In this document: piece after piece, positions 29,062 through 37,712 of the stretch
Layout of the letters: every line of letters starts with the position of its first letter
How positions within the stretch are numbered: position 1 is the stretch's first letter
Assembly: GCF_019209905.1 (NCBI RefSeq)
Contig: NZ_JAHUTM010000003.1
Coordinates: forward strand, 62,001-126,000
Length of the DNA stretch: 64,000 bases
Source: Corynebacterium sp. TAE3-ERU12
GTDB lineage: Bacteria > Actinomycetota > Actinomycetes > Mycobacteriales > Mycobacteriaceae
Direction: 5' to 3'
Notes under the pieces: model-generated
Told to the model about the DNA's origin: nothing
Database searches by the model: none
What the model saw: only the letters and a program-made list of their open reading frames with translations
Position numbers and translations under genes: made by a program

Positions 29062-31179
29062 CTAGACGCCGATGTTCGTACCGTCCGCACGGACCACCTG
29101 CACCACCGCCGGGCGCGGCTGGGCCTTACCGCCATCGGGCCAATGGGACAGCGGATTTTCGACGGTGGCCTCATCGCCCTCGCCGGGGTGCTGCACGTTC
29201 ACCATCACCCGGTTCGGGTCCACCACAGGGCCACAGGTTTCCGCACCGACCGGGACAGTGAGGAAGCACTTGGTCTCACCACGGCGGTCACCATCGAGGG
29301 CGACGGCGTAGAGGCCGTCATTGCCGGAGACCTTATTGCCGTCGGTAGAAATCCACAGGTTGCCGTGCTCGTCGAAGGCAAGGTTGTCCGGGCAGGAAAT
29401 CGGGGAGACCTGCTTCTTATCGAAGCCACCGAAGTAGGTGTAGGCCTCCTCGGGGTCACCACACACCAGCAGCAGGTTCCAGGTGCCCTTCGTGCCGGCG
29501 TGATCATCGTCCATCTCAAGCACGAGGCCGTTCTTATTCTCCTCGATGGGGGCGACCTCGGTCACACCCTCGTATTCGCGGCCAGCACCATCAGTGCCGT
29601 CTTCCTTGCCGGCCATGCCGCGGTACTTATTGTTCGTCAGGGCCGCGTAGACCTTGCCGGTGACCGGGTTGGGCTCAATATCCTCCGGGCGGTCCATGCG
29701 GGTCGCACCGACCTTATCGCCGGCCAGGCGGGCGTAGATGCACACCTCAGCACCGTCCATGCCATCAACATGGGACTCGGCCGAACCGTCGGCCTTCGCG
29801 GTCATCAGCGGCACCCACTCGATAGTGCCGTCGAACTTGCCGTCATCAGGCAGCTCACCGGAGCCGTCAATCTCAGACTCGGGGGAATTGCCATCGAACT
29901 TGGCGACGTAGAGGGTGCCCTCGTCGAGAATGCCCATATTGTGCTTGAGGTCGCCTTCCTTGTACTTGCGGGAAGACACGAACTTGTAGATGTACTCGAA
30001 GCGCTCGTCATCGCCCATATAGCAGACCACGGTGCCGTCATCGAGGACATGCACCTGGCCGGCCTCATGCTTAAAGCGCCCCAGGGCGGTGTGCTTGACC
30101 GGGGTGGAGTTCGGGTCCGAGGGGTCGATCTCCACAACCCAGTAGAAACGGTTGGGCTCGTTGGGTTCCTCGGAGACGTCGAAGCGGTCGTAGTACTTCT
30201 CCCAGCCGCGGTCGGACTCCTCGTTCTTCAGTGAGTAGCGGGCAAGCTTGTCGACGGTGTCCTTATCGTCGAGCTTGTCGACGCCAGCGAAGTACTGGTC
30301 AACATTTTCCTCACCGGAGAGCATGGTCCCCCACGGGGTGATGCCGCCGGAGCAGTTATTGAAGGTGCCGATGACCTTCGTGCCGGAAGGGTCCGCAGAG
30401 GTCTGCAGCAGCTCATGGCCAGCGGCCGGGCCGGTGACCGCAAACTCAGTAAAACCGGTGATACGGCGGTTGCGTTTATCCTTCTTGGTCGTGAGCAGGC
30501 CCTTGTCGTCTTCCTCAACAGCGATGACGGTATGGCCGTGGGCAGCCAGGCCGATATCGACCTGGTCCTTGGTGGTGTCGGCCACGGACCAGTTGGCGAA
30601 CATCATCGGCTCGGTGGTGTACTCATGCGAACAGCAGTACAGCTTGGTGCCGTCCTCGGCCTCGACAATGCCGGCGAAGTCATTATTGAAGCCGAACTGT
30701 TTTTTCTGCGCCTCCGGGGTCTGCTTATCGAAATCGAATTCCGGGGCGCCATCGACAACCGGGTCACCCCAGGCAATAAGGACATTCTGGTCATAGCCCT
30801 CGGGGATGACGACCTCATCTTTTTCATTGGGCTCCACCGGGGTAAAACGCATGCCCTCCGGGGACTGCCCGGAGTCCTTGGCCGCATTCTTGGCGGAGGT
30901 TTCCTCGGAGGTGCTGGTGCCGGCCGCGCCCGCACTGGTCTCATCAGAGCAGGCGGCCAGCAGGCTGGCGCCACCAACGGCAACGGTGGCAACACCGGTG
31001 GCTTTCAGGGCCTGGCGGCGGGAGAAGGCACGGCGGGCGATATCGCCGAAATAAGCATTATCGGCGTACTCATTGGGGGCATCATCCCGGCAGGCGTTGC
31101 CGCACTTATAGGTACAGGTCAGGGAGCTTCGCGAGGAGGCGAAGGGATTACTCAGCAGGTTTTGGCGGATCTGGACCAC
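29062..31179 (-). CDS. phoX: PhoX-family alkaline phosphatase (DUF839), Tat lipoprotein
   Basis: The exported phosphatase of about 705 residues has a Tat signal after an unusually long N-region: ARRAFSRRQALKATGVATVA followed by a lipobox-like LLAAC. Downstream is the DUF839/PhoX beta-propeller with NDFAGIVEA, SHEYTTEPMMF, NNCSGGITPWGT and RPEDIEPNPVTGKVYAALTN; family members use calcium and iron. A GAGG six bases before GTG 31179 favours that start; ATG 31191 is also open. It releases phosphate outside the membrane, presumably under phosphate limitation. No clear Pho box was recognised. Confidence 0.92.
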   Translation of the reverse strand: MVQIRQNLLSNPFASSRSSLTCTYKCGNACRDDAPNEYADNAYFGDIARRAFSRRQALKATGVATVAVGGASLLAACSDETSAGAAGTSTSEETSAKNAAKDSGQSPEGMRFTPVEPNEKDEVVIPEGYDQNVLIAWGDPVVDGAPEFDFDKQTPEAQKKQFGFNNDFAGIVEAEDGTKLYCCSHEYTTEPMMFANWSVADTTKDQVDIGLAAHGHTVIAVEEDDKGLLTTKKDKRNRRITGFTEFAVTGPAAGHELLQTSADPSGTKVIGTFNNCSGGITPWGTMLSGEENVDQYFAGVDKLDDKDTVDKLARYSLKNEESDRGWEKYYDRFDVSEEPNEPNRFYWVVEIDPSDPNSTPVKHTALGRFKHEAGQVHVLDDGTVVCYMGDDERFEYIYKFVSSRKYKEGDLKHNMGILDEGTLYVAKFDGNSPESEIDGSGELPDDGKFDGTIEWVPLMTAKADGSAESHVDGMDGAEVCIYARLAGDKVGATRMDRPEDIEPNPVTGKVYAALTNNKYRGMAGKEDGTDGAGREYEGVTEVAPIEENKNGLVLEMDDDHAGTKGTWNLLLVCGDPEEAYTYFGGFDKKQVSPISCPDNLAFDEHGNLWISTDGNKVSGNDGLYAVALDGDRRGETKCFLTVPVGAETCGPVVDPNRVMVNVQHPGEGDEATVENPLSHWPDGGKAQPRPAVVQVVRADGTNIGV

Positions 31180-31365
31180 AACACACCTCATTCAGTTTTC
31201 GGACTGGTTTAGGCGAACCGGTGGGCAGGGTGGGCAGTTCCCACGCGGAACGCACCTCAAGCTAAGGCGCTAACCTTGCCCTCCAGTCAGGTCCGGGTTA
31301 CGTCCGGATGAATGAGAGGTGATATCGCCACAAATGACGACAGTTCTAGCTACAAAACCCATCCC

Positions 31366-31779
31366 CTACTCAGGGGTACGCGGATTCCACAGGCCGGAGC
31401 CCTCCGGCACATCAGCCGGGTCCGCACCCTGCTCCAGGATGCGGTTATTCTCATCAACGAAAATCACCCGCGGCTTGTAGGCACGTGCTTCGGCGTCCTC
31501 CATCTGGCCATAACCAATAATGATGACCAGATCACCGGGGCTGATAAGTCGCGCCGCAGCACCATTAATCGAAATAATCCCGCTGCCACGCTCACCAGTG
31601 ATGCAGTAAGTAGTCAGCCGGTTGCCATTATCGATATCGACAATGTCCACCGCCTCGCCCTCGAGCAGGTCCGCGGCTTCCATAAGATCCGCATCGATCG
31701 TGCAGGACCCCACATAGTGCAGGTCAGCCTGCGTCACCGTCGCGCGGTGAATCTTGGACTTCAACATCGTGCGGTACAT
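31366..31779 (-). CDS. panD: Aspartate 1-decarboxylase proenzyme
   Basis: It makes beta-alanine for pantothenate. The proenzyme self-cleaves between Gly24 and Ser25 (YVGSC) to form the pyruvoyl group. Lys9 (KSKIHRA) and Arg54-region residues typical of the family are present. The start is the ATG at 31779 (MYRTMLKSK), giving 137 residues; AAGGAGG precedes it. A GTG at 31785 is possible. It overlaps the panC stop region, so translation is coupled. A small hairpin, CCCCT/AGGGG, sits at the stop codon. Confidence 0.96.
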   Translation of the reverse strand: MYRTMLKSKIHRATVTQADLHYVGSCTIDADLMEAADLLEGEAVDIVDIDNGNRLTTYCITGERGSGIISINGAAARLISPGDLVIIIGYGQMEDAEARAYKPRVIFVDENNRILEQGADPADVPEGSGLWNPRTPE

Positions 31780-31781
31780 CG

Positions 31782-32804
31782 TCACTCCCCCTCCTTGCTT
31801 TCCCGCTGCGCACGCACTTCACGCACTTTGTCCCGCAACCGCTGCAATTCGGCCAGTTCAGCGTCGGTAAGCGGCTTATCGTCCAGGCCTGCCGCATGCA
31901 GCGCCGCCTCCGCGATCTCTCGATCCGCCTGGGCCACAGCGTCGGCAAGCACTACCCCGACATTATCGATCAGCCTGGTCGAACCCACCCGGGCAGCCAC
32001 CAGCAGGCGGGCCTCCATACTGTCCTTCGTCAACGGGCCCAGAGTGCCATCGCGCAGCTCAAGATAATCAACCTCAACCTCAGGGCGGGCCGCAAGCACC
32101 GCACGAGCAGTATCAAGCACCGCATCAGCACCCTGCATGCCGACGTGAGCGCCGGCGGTCAGCGCCGCTGACAGAGTAATCGCCAACTCGCGCTCATCCT
32201 CCGACAAGTACCGGTTGCGCGAACTCATAGCCAGGCCATCGCGCTCGCGAATCACCGGCACCGAATGCAACTGCACCGGCATATTGAGGTCCGTGACCAT
32301 CTGCTGCATTAACACCAGCTGCTGGTAGTCCTTCTCACCAAAAACAGCATCCGAACAGTTGGTGATGTGGAACAACTTATTCACCACAGTCAACGCACCA
32401 TCGAAATGGCCCGGGCGGGTGGCGCCTTCCAACTCCTCGGCCAGCGGACCAGCAGAAACCGTGGTGCGGAAACCATTGGGATAGACCTCGCGGGCGGTGG
32501 GGGCAAAGACCAATTCCGCGCCGACGCGCTCAAGCTTGGCGACATCATCATCAAGCGTGCGTGGGTAGGCGTCGAAATCCTCGTTCTCACCGAACTGCAA
32601 AGGATTAACGAAAATACTGACCACAACAACAGCACGCGGCAACTGCTGGGCCGCCCGCACCAGCTCGAGGTGACCCTCGTGCAATGCGCCCATAGTTGGT
32701 ACCAACACCACCGGACGGCCGGTAGCGCGCAGGGCTCGGGTGACCCTACCGATATCGGCGATCGTGGTGTGCACCGTGGTTGTACCTGCGGTGTATCCGC
32801 TCAA
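31782..32804 (-). CDS. panC: Pantothenate synthetase
   Basis: It joins pantoate and beta-alanine with ATP. Motifs include [15 protein letters not shown] (HIGH-like), [27 protein letters not shown] and the KMSKS-like MSSRNRYLS. At 340 residues it carries about 55 extra residues at the C-terminus, rich in Glu/Arg/Lys and predicted helical. The start is TTG at 32804, supported by GGAGGA four bases upstream. It is followed by panD with overlap; panB is not in the window. Confidence 0.96.
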   Translation of the reverse strand: MSGYTAGTTTVHTTIADIGRVTRALRATGRPVVLVPTMGALHEGHLELVRAAQQLPRAVVVVSIFVNPLQFGENEDFDAYPRTLDDDVAKLERVGAELVFAPTAREVYPNGFRTTVSAGPLAEELEGATRPGHFDGALTVVNKLFHITNCSDAVFGEKDYQQLVLMQQMVTDLNMPVQLHSVPVIRERDGLAMSSRNRYLSEDERELAITLSAALTAGAHVGMQGADAVLDTARAVLAARPEVEVDYLELRDGTLGPLTKDSMEARLLVAARVGSTRLIDNVGVVLADAVAQADREIAEAALHAAGLDDKPLTDAELAELQRLRDKVREVRAQRESKEGE

Positions 32805-32896
32805 CGGGTCCTCCGAACACTATTCACTCCCAGGGGGTAGCCCCCGTATGCGGTTTACACCGTACTATCCGCACCGGCTGGCAACTCAACTGGACG

Positions 32897-33769
32897 CTAT
32901 TGCCGACCATCCAGCATCCGGCGCACCTGACCACTATTGCGCATCTCGGCGGTGCGCCGCGCCAAAGACCGGTACACCTCAACAGCGGGCCTGCCTGAAT
33001 CCGCGATGGCAGCTATATGCTTGCCGACGGTGTCAGCATCATCACGGGCAGCTGGGCCCGTCAACGCGTTTTCTCCCCAGCGCAGCACGTTATCCAAACT
33101 GGCCTGCAGCAATGGGCCAAGCAACGCCGCGGCGTCATCGCGGACATCGGCGGCGGCGCGGCCGTCGGCAAGCGCCTCGGCAAGCAGACCGGTCGCGTCG
33201 GCAACGACCGCACCGAGATGATTCGCACCGTGGGCCATCGCCGCGTGATACAGCGGGCGGGAACGCTCAGGAACCTCCACCACACGCCCACCTAACTCAC
33301 CAACCAGCAACGACGCCACAGTGCGGGCCAACTCATCGCCGACGGTGACACCCCAGGGGCACCCCATCAACCGGTCCGTATCGGCGGGGCCGCCGGTAAA
33401 TGTCATGGCCGGGTGGGCTGCGATAGTCATCGCGCCGTTTAATGCCAGGGGGTCCAGCACAGCACGACCGTGGGCACCGGAGGTATGCAGCACGATACGG
33501 CCCGGGCCGACCACGTCCGCGATCTCGTCGACTACATCTCGCAGCAGCGGGTCGGGCACCGCCACAATGATGAGATCTGAGTGCGCGGCGACTGCACGGG
33601 CATCGGCGATATCAGCGTCGGCAAGCCGTAATCGGGCCCTGGCCTGGGACTGCGGTGAACGCGCAACAACCGCATGAACATGATGTCCAATGCGGTTGAG
33701 GGCTTCGCCGACAGCGGTACCAACAGCGCCTGCAGAAATAATCCCGGAGCTAAGGCGCGGTGCTGCCAC
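32897..33769 (-). CDS. Rossmann-like / DUF2520 domain oxidoreductase
   Basis: The N-terminal dinucleotide-binding region contains GAVGTAVGEAL, followed by IIVAVPDPLLRDVVDEI and LHTSGAHGRAVLDPL. A C-terminal helical DUF2520 domain has AHPAMTFTGG and AAMAHGANHLGAVVADA. It is the counterpart of Rv3603c, lying just upstream of panC as in mycobacteria. Related proteins have been proposed as ketopantoate reductase-like enzymes; the context fits, but this is inference. Ninety-two bases separate it from panC. Confidence 0.85.
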   Translation of the reverse strand: MAAPRLSSGIISAGAVGTAVGEALNRIGHHVHAVVARSPQSQARARLRLADADIADARAVAAHSDLIIVAVPDPLLRDVVDEIADVVGPGRIVLHTSGAHGRAVLDPLALNGAMTIAAHPAMTFTGGPADTDRLMGCPWGVTVGDELARTVASLLVGELGGRVVEVPERSRPLYHAAMAHGANHLGAVVADATGLLAEALADGRAAADVRDDAAALLGPLLQASLDNVLRWGENALTGPAARDDADTVGKHIAAIADSGRPAVEVYRSLARRTAEMRNSGQVRRMLDGRQ

Positions 33770-33772
33770 TAC

Positions 33773-34858
33773 TTAATTGTCCTTACGCATCTGCTGCAGC
33801 AGCTCGGCGACAGTCAGACCATCAGAGTGGTCCTCGGCGCGGCGGCGGCCGTGCGGACGCGGCTTCGGCGCGGGCTTCGGCTCCGGCTTGGGCTCGGGCT
33901 CGGGCTTGGGTTCGGGCTTGGGCTCGGGCTTGGGTTCCGGCTTCTCTGCGGGCTTGATCCGAGTCACCGATGCGAAAGTCTCCGTCTTCGGTTCTTCCTC
34001 GGCGGCCGGCTTCTTCGGCTCCGGCTTCGGCTCGGGCTTCTTCGGCTCCGGCTTCTGTTCGGCAGGCTTCTGCCACGGCACAGCCTGGAACTCATCGGTG
34101 CTGAAACCGCCACCAACCTCGGGAACATCCACCGGCTCGGGACGAGACTTGTCCTGCCCCACCGGGCCAGTGGCAGTATGCGAACCAATCACACCTTCAT
34201 TAGTGACCTGTGAACGATGCGCCTGGGCACGGGTGGCCGGGCGGTCATAGGCTTCCGGGTCCTGCAATGGGGATGCCGAGGAACCAGCACCAATCTCCTT
34301 AAGCCGCTCGGCGCGGGCCCGCAAAGCAACGCGCTCCTCGTCCAAGTCCTGGCCCAGCAGCTCCGAGAGGTGCTCGCGCAGCACAGTCAGTTCCGCCCGC
34401 AACTGAGCCAGCGTTTCATCCCGCCCATGATCGAGGGAATCGAGATAATTCTGCTCGAGGATAAGCTCCTGCTCGCGGTGAGTAGCCAGCTCCTTTTCTA
34501 ATTCCAGCTCATGAGAGCGCTGCAACTCATTCACACGCTCACGCTCAGCGTTGAGCTGGCGGCGGTACCGCGTGGTCAACAGCGCACCGATGACACCTGC
34601 CCATAGGCCGGCGAGGACCGCTATCTTCATCCACCCGGTCGAGGTGGCGAAGAGCATAATGATGCTTGCGGCCACCGCGAACAGCACCAACGCCACCATC
34701 AGCACAATGCCAATGGTGTCGGTCGGGTCACTCGAGGGCTGTTCGGTGGGCTCAGCAGTGTCGGCCCAGGCATAACCCTCGTCACCGTAATCGTCGGTCT
34801 CAGACCACACGGCGGCGTCCTGCTCTGGACCTTCGGGGCGCTCGTCGGCGTTATTCAT
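33773..34858 (-). CDS. Membrane protein with coiled coil and Pro-Glu-Pro-Lys tail (Rv3604c-like)
   Basis: The start is the ATG at 34858 (MNNADERPEG), giving 361 residues; the longer open frame upstream overlaps the next gene. An acidic N-terminus (1-50) is followed by two membrane helices (about 53-75 and 83-102), a long Glu-rich coiled coil (about 105-195) and a tail with two blocks of PEPK repeats interrupted by a conserved-looking ASVTRIKP segment. The domain order predicts a cytoplasmic coiled coil and an extended charged tail. It lies within the folate/pantothenate gene run; no function is known to me. Confidence 0.85.
   Translation of the reverse strand: MNNADERPEGPEQDAAVWSETDDYGDEGYAWADTAEPTEQPSSDPTDTIGIVLMVALVLFAVAASIIMLFATSTGWMKIAVLAGLWAGVIGALLTTRYRRQLNAERERVNELQRSHELELEKELATHREQELILEQNYLDSLDHGRDETLAQLRAELTVLREHLSELLGQDLDEERVALRARAERLKEIGAGSSASPLQDPEAYDRPATRAQAHRSQVTNEGVIGSHTATGPVGQDKSRPEPVDVPEVGGGFSTDEFQAVPWQKPAEQKPEPKKPEPKPEPKKPAAEEEPKTETFASVTRIKPAEKPEPKPEPKPEPKPEPEPKPEPKPAPKPRPHGRRRAEDHSDGLTVAELLQQMRKDN
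33860..33943. repeat. 12-base tandem repeats coding for Pro-Glu-Pro-Lys
   Basis: About six imperfect copies of the 12-base unit GGCTTGGGYTCG encode (P-E/K-P-K) repeats in the membrane protein gene on the minus strand. Length variation between strains is likely at such repeats. A second, shorter block of similar codons lies at about 34010-34055. Confidence 0.8.
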
Positions 34859-34868
34859 AGGAGCTAGC

Positions 34869-35360
34869 TTACCGGGGCTCGAGAGATAGGCCAGGAAGGC
34901 GTGGCGAATCCCCATCCTCGGGCGGAAGTTGGCAGGTCTTTTCGAGCCACAACCCAGCTGCCGTAAGCGCCAACCCAGTAGCAATTCCCACCAGCACCAC
35001 TGGTGTCTCCTCTTTCGCGGCCGTTAATAGGTCCGACCGAGGCACCACATACATGGCACCGGCGATATACGCCCCCGTCAAAATCGCACCCAACCACGCA
35101 GAAGCAGTCCCCACCGGCACCCAACGCGCTAAATCCACGGGATTGACCTGGCGGGTGTCCTGGCCGATGCGATTGTCCTCCGACATGGCATTACGCACCC
35201 GAATCGACCCGATAACGCATACCGCGATCAACACCCACGGAAATAATAAGTCCCACCACGACTGGACCAGCTGACTGTAAAACGCCACCAGCACCGGATA
35301 GGTCACCACGGCAGCACATACTGCACCGAGGACCAGGTTTCGTATTTTCGTTGGCTGCAT
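34869..35360 (-). CDS. DUF3180 membrane protein (Rv3605c-like)
   Basis: This small membrane protein has four hydrophobic helices arranged as two pairs (about 11-30, 38-55, 85-107 and 122-142) around a polar loop with NRIGQDTRQVNPVDLARW. I start at the ATG at 35360, which overlaps the folK stop codon by one base (TGATG), giving 163 residues. Its position just downstream of folK matches Rv3605c. Function is unknown; conservation of this neighbourhood hints at a link to pterin or envelope metabolism, but that is weak. Confidence 0.85.
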   Translation of the reverse strand: MQPTKIRNLVLGAVCAAVVTYPVLVAFYSQLVQSWWDLLFPWVLIAVCVIGSIRVRNAMSEDNRIGQDTRQVNPVDLARWVPVGTASAWLGAILTGAYIAGAMYVVPRSDLLTAAKEETPVVLVGIATGLALTAAGLWLEKTCQLPPEDGDSPRLPGLSLEPR

Positions 35361-35860
35361 CAGCTTGCCTCCCACGCCCCTGGGAGCTTCCGGATACCCG
35401 CACGCTCCTCATCTGGCAGCACGTCAAGCAGTTGCGCTACCGGTGTGTCGCCTAACTTAGCGTCCGGATCGGCATCCAACCAGGGGATAAGCACAAATGC
35501 CCGGCTATGTGCCCTCGGGTGCGGCAGGGTCAGCACCGGGTCGGTGCTTATTATCTGCTGCGTGCCGACGGTGATGTCGACGATATCCACATCAAGGGTT
35601 CGTGGCCCCCAGCGCACTTCCCGGGTGCGGTCGGCCGCAGCCTCGAGGGCCTGGCAGCGCCGAAGCAGCTCCATCGGGGTGCCCTGCACCTCGACGATAA
35701 GAATGGCGTTGCGGAAATCATCTTGTTCCACCCCTCCCCACGGGGGCGTGCGGTACACCTCTGAGCGGGCAACGAGATCGGTGCCGAAATGCTCAACAAC
35801 CTCGCGTAACCGTTGCGTGGCATCGCCAATATTGCCCCCGATTGACAGCACTGCGCGCAT
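35360..35860 (-). CDS. folK: 6-hydroxymethyl-dihydropterin pyrophosphokinase
   Basis: HPPK transfers pyrophosphate from ATP to 6-hydroxymethyl-dihydropterin. The 166-residue protein has SIGGNIGD at the N-terminus, SEVYRTPPWGGVEQDDFRNA, and the signature RWGPRTLDVDIVDI that contributes Mg/ATP ligands, then LTLPHPRAHSRAFVLIPW. Start and stop codons overlap by one base with folB and with the DUF3180 gene, so translation is coupled along the folate genes. Confidence 0.97.
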   Translation of the reverse strand: MRAVLSIGGNIGDATQRLREVVEHFGTDLVARSEVYRTPPWGGVEQDDFRNAILIVEVQGTPMELLRRCQALEAAADRTREVRWGPRTLDVDIVDITVGTQQIISTDPVLTLPHPRAHSRAFVLIPWLDADPDAKLGDTPVAQLLDVLPDEERAGIRKLPGAWEAS

Positions 35861-36231
35861 CAGCGACCAGCCCTTCGCGACCGCCGGGCCACCACAGCAA
35901 CATCACGGAACTCGTGCTCGATCGGGGCCTGGGGTTTGTGCACGGTAACTTCGACCGCGTGCAGGCGCTCATCGGCGATGAGGGTGTCGGCGATCTCCGC
36001 GGCGACGGTCTCAATCAGGTTGCGTGGGGTGCCGGTGAGAATAGCGTGGGCGGTGTCTGCGACCTGGCCGTAATTGACTGTTGCTGCCAGGTCGTCGGTG
36101 GCGGCGGCTTCGGTTGTATCCAGCCACAGCGTGATATCGCAGAGGAAATCCTGGCCATCCCGACGCTCATGGTCGAAAACGCCGTGCCTGCCAAAGGCAC
36201 GCAGCCCACGAAGTTCGATCCGATCAGCCAT
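35860..36231 (-). CDS. folB: Dihydroneopterin aldolase
   Basis: It converts dihydroneopterin to 6-hydroxymethyl-dihydropterin. The start is the ATG at 36231, overlapping the folP stop (TAATG), giving 123 residues. Typical segments are [30 protein letters not shown], and [14 protein letters not shown]. The size matches the family. The longer open frame upstream is inside folP and is not used. Confidence 0.96.
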   Translation of the reverse strand: MADRIELRGLRAFGRHGVFDHERRDGQDFLCDITLWLDTTEAAATDDLAATVNYGQVADTAHAILTGTPRNLIETVAAEIADTLIADERLHAVEVTVHKPQAPIEHEFRDVAVVARRSRRAGR

Positions 36232-37136
36232 TAGTTCTCCTGCATTGCTTGGCCACCGCCGCCGGTGGGGTAATCCTGGTCCGCGGTGACCCCTTCTGGG
36301 GCGCGGCCGGCTCCCCACGCAGCAGCCACAGCAACAGCGTCCCGGTTCGGGGCGACATCATGGACGCGCACGCCCCACGCACCGGCGGCTGCCGACAGCG
36401 CAGTAATCGCCGCGGTCGCCGGGTCTGCCTGCACCGGCGGCACCGCCGCGCCACCGAGCACCGTGGCGGTAAACCGCTTCCGGGAAGCACCAACGAGCAC
36501 CGGCAAACCCAGTGCGATGAATTCGGGCAAGGCGTGCAGCAGCGCCCAGTTATCGTCCGCGTTCTTCGCGAACCCCAGCCCAGGGTCGATGATGATATTG
36601 TCCCGATCCACCCCGGCGGCCATAGCTGCCTCAGCGCGGTTGAGTAAGTGCTCCCGCACTTCGGCGACGATGCCGCGGGCATCCGGTTCAGCCCGGCCCG
36701 AGGCCCCGGCGAAACGCTCCGTGCGCCAGTGCATAAGCAGCACGGACACATCGGATTGTCCGCACACTCGCAGCATATCGGGGTCGGCCAGACCACCGGA
36801 GACGTCGTTAATAATGGCCGCACCAGCAGCGATGGCGCGCTCCGCGACGGAGGCCCGCATGGTATCCACACTGACGGTTACTCCCTCGGCAGCAAGGGTT
36901 TCCACCACGGGAATGACACGGGCCATTTCGAGTTCCTCAGAAACCCGCTTCGCCCCGGGGCGAGTCGACTCACCCCCGATATCGATAATGTCGGCGCCTT
37001 CACCGAGCAACACGCGCGCGTGGGTGGTAGCAGAAACCGGGTCTTCCCAGCGGCCACCGTCGGAAAAGCTGTCCTCGGTGGCATTGACGATGCCCATAAT
37101 GAGGCACCGGCCGTCGGCACGCTGCGGCACGGACAT
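36231..37136 (-). CDS. folP: Dihydropteroate synthase
   Basis: It condenses p-aminobenzoate with the pterin pyrophosphate and is the sulfonamide target. Present are [15 protein letters not shown], the [11 protein letters not shown] pterin-site motif, [26 protein letters not shown] and the VGASRKRF phosphate site. At 301 residues it is a TIM barrel of FolP1 type. It begins six bases after folE. Confidence 0.97.
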   Translation of the reverse strand: MSVPQRADGRCLIMGIVNATEDSFSDGGRWEDPVSATTHARVLLGEGADIIDIGGESTRPGAKRVSEELEMARVIPVVETLAAEGVTVSVDTMRASVAERAIAAGAAIINDVSGGLADPDMLRVCGQSDVSVLLMHWRTERFAGASGRAEPDARGIVAEVREHLLNRAEAAMAAGVDRDNIIIDPGLGFAKNADDNWALLHALPEFIALGLPVLVGASRKRFTATVLGGAAVPPVQADPATAAITALSAAAGAWGVRVHDVAPNRDAVAVAAAWGAGRAPEGVTADQDYPTGGGGQAMQEN

Positions 37137-37142
37137 CAGCTT

Positions 37143-37712
37143 TTACCTCCCCATAATCAGGCTCATGACCTCCGCGCGGGACCGGGCGTCAGACTTAAAA
37201 CCACCACGTACCGCAGAGGTCACAGTACGAGCGCCGGGCTTGCGGATACCGCGCATCGACATGCACATGTGCTCGCATTCCATCACCACAACCGTCGACC
37301 GCGGATGCAGCTTCTCCACCAAAGCATCAGCAACCTGGGTGGTGAGACGCTCCTGCACCTGCGGGCGCTTGGCGGTGAGATCCACCAGGCGAGCAAGCTT
37401 GCTCAAACCGGTGACTTCACCACCGGGTCCGGGGATATAGCCAACATGGGCGACCCCAAAGAAGGGCACAAGGTGGTGCTCGCACATCGAATACATGGGG
37501 ATATCGCGGACCAGCACCAATTCCTGATGGTCCTCGTTGAAGGTCTTATTTAAGACCTCTGCGGGGTCAACATGCAGGCCAGCGAAGGCCTCCTCATAGG
37601 CGCGGGCGACCCGGGCCGGAGTATCACGCAGACCTTCCCGGTCGGGGTCCTCCCCTACCGCCAGCAAAAGTTCCCGAACCGCAGCTTCGGCGCGGGCGTG
37701 ATCAACACTCAC
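37143..37712 (-). CDS. folE: GTP cyclohydrolase I
   Basis: The first enzyme of folate synthesis makes dihydroneopterin triphosphate from GTP. The zinc ligands and active site are seen in [11 protein letters not shown] and [20 protein letters not shown] contributes substrate residues. The 189-residue length is standard. Its start overlaps the ftsH stop (ATGA). It heads the folate genes, which follow ftsH in the same order as in M. tuberculosis. Confidence 0.98.
   Translation of the reverse strand: MSVDHARAEAAVRELLLAVGEDPDREGLRDTPARVARAYEEAFAGLHVDPAEVLNKTFNEDHQELVLVRDIPMYSMCEHHLVPFFGVAHVGYIPGPGGEVTGLSKLARLVDLTAKRPQVQERLTTQVADALVEKLHPRSTVVVMECEHMCMSMRGIRKPGARTVTSAVRGGFKSDARSRAEVMSLIMGR

Noticed and set aside
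27904..30234. A 776-codon open frame opposite lysS and phoX
   Set aside because: It runs antisense across two well-supported genes and the space between them, with low-complexity Gly/Val/Leu composition; it is a shadow frame.
31261..31277. GCTAACCTT, a perfect half of the DtxR consensus, upstream of phoX
   Set aside because: The other half-site does not match, and a phosphatase is not an expected iron-regulated gene.
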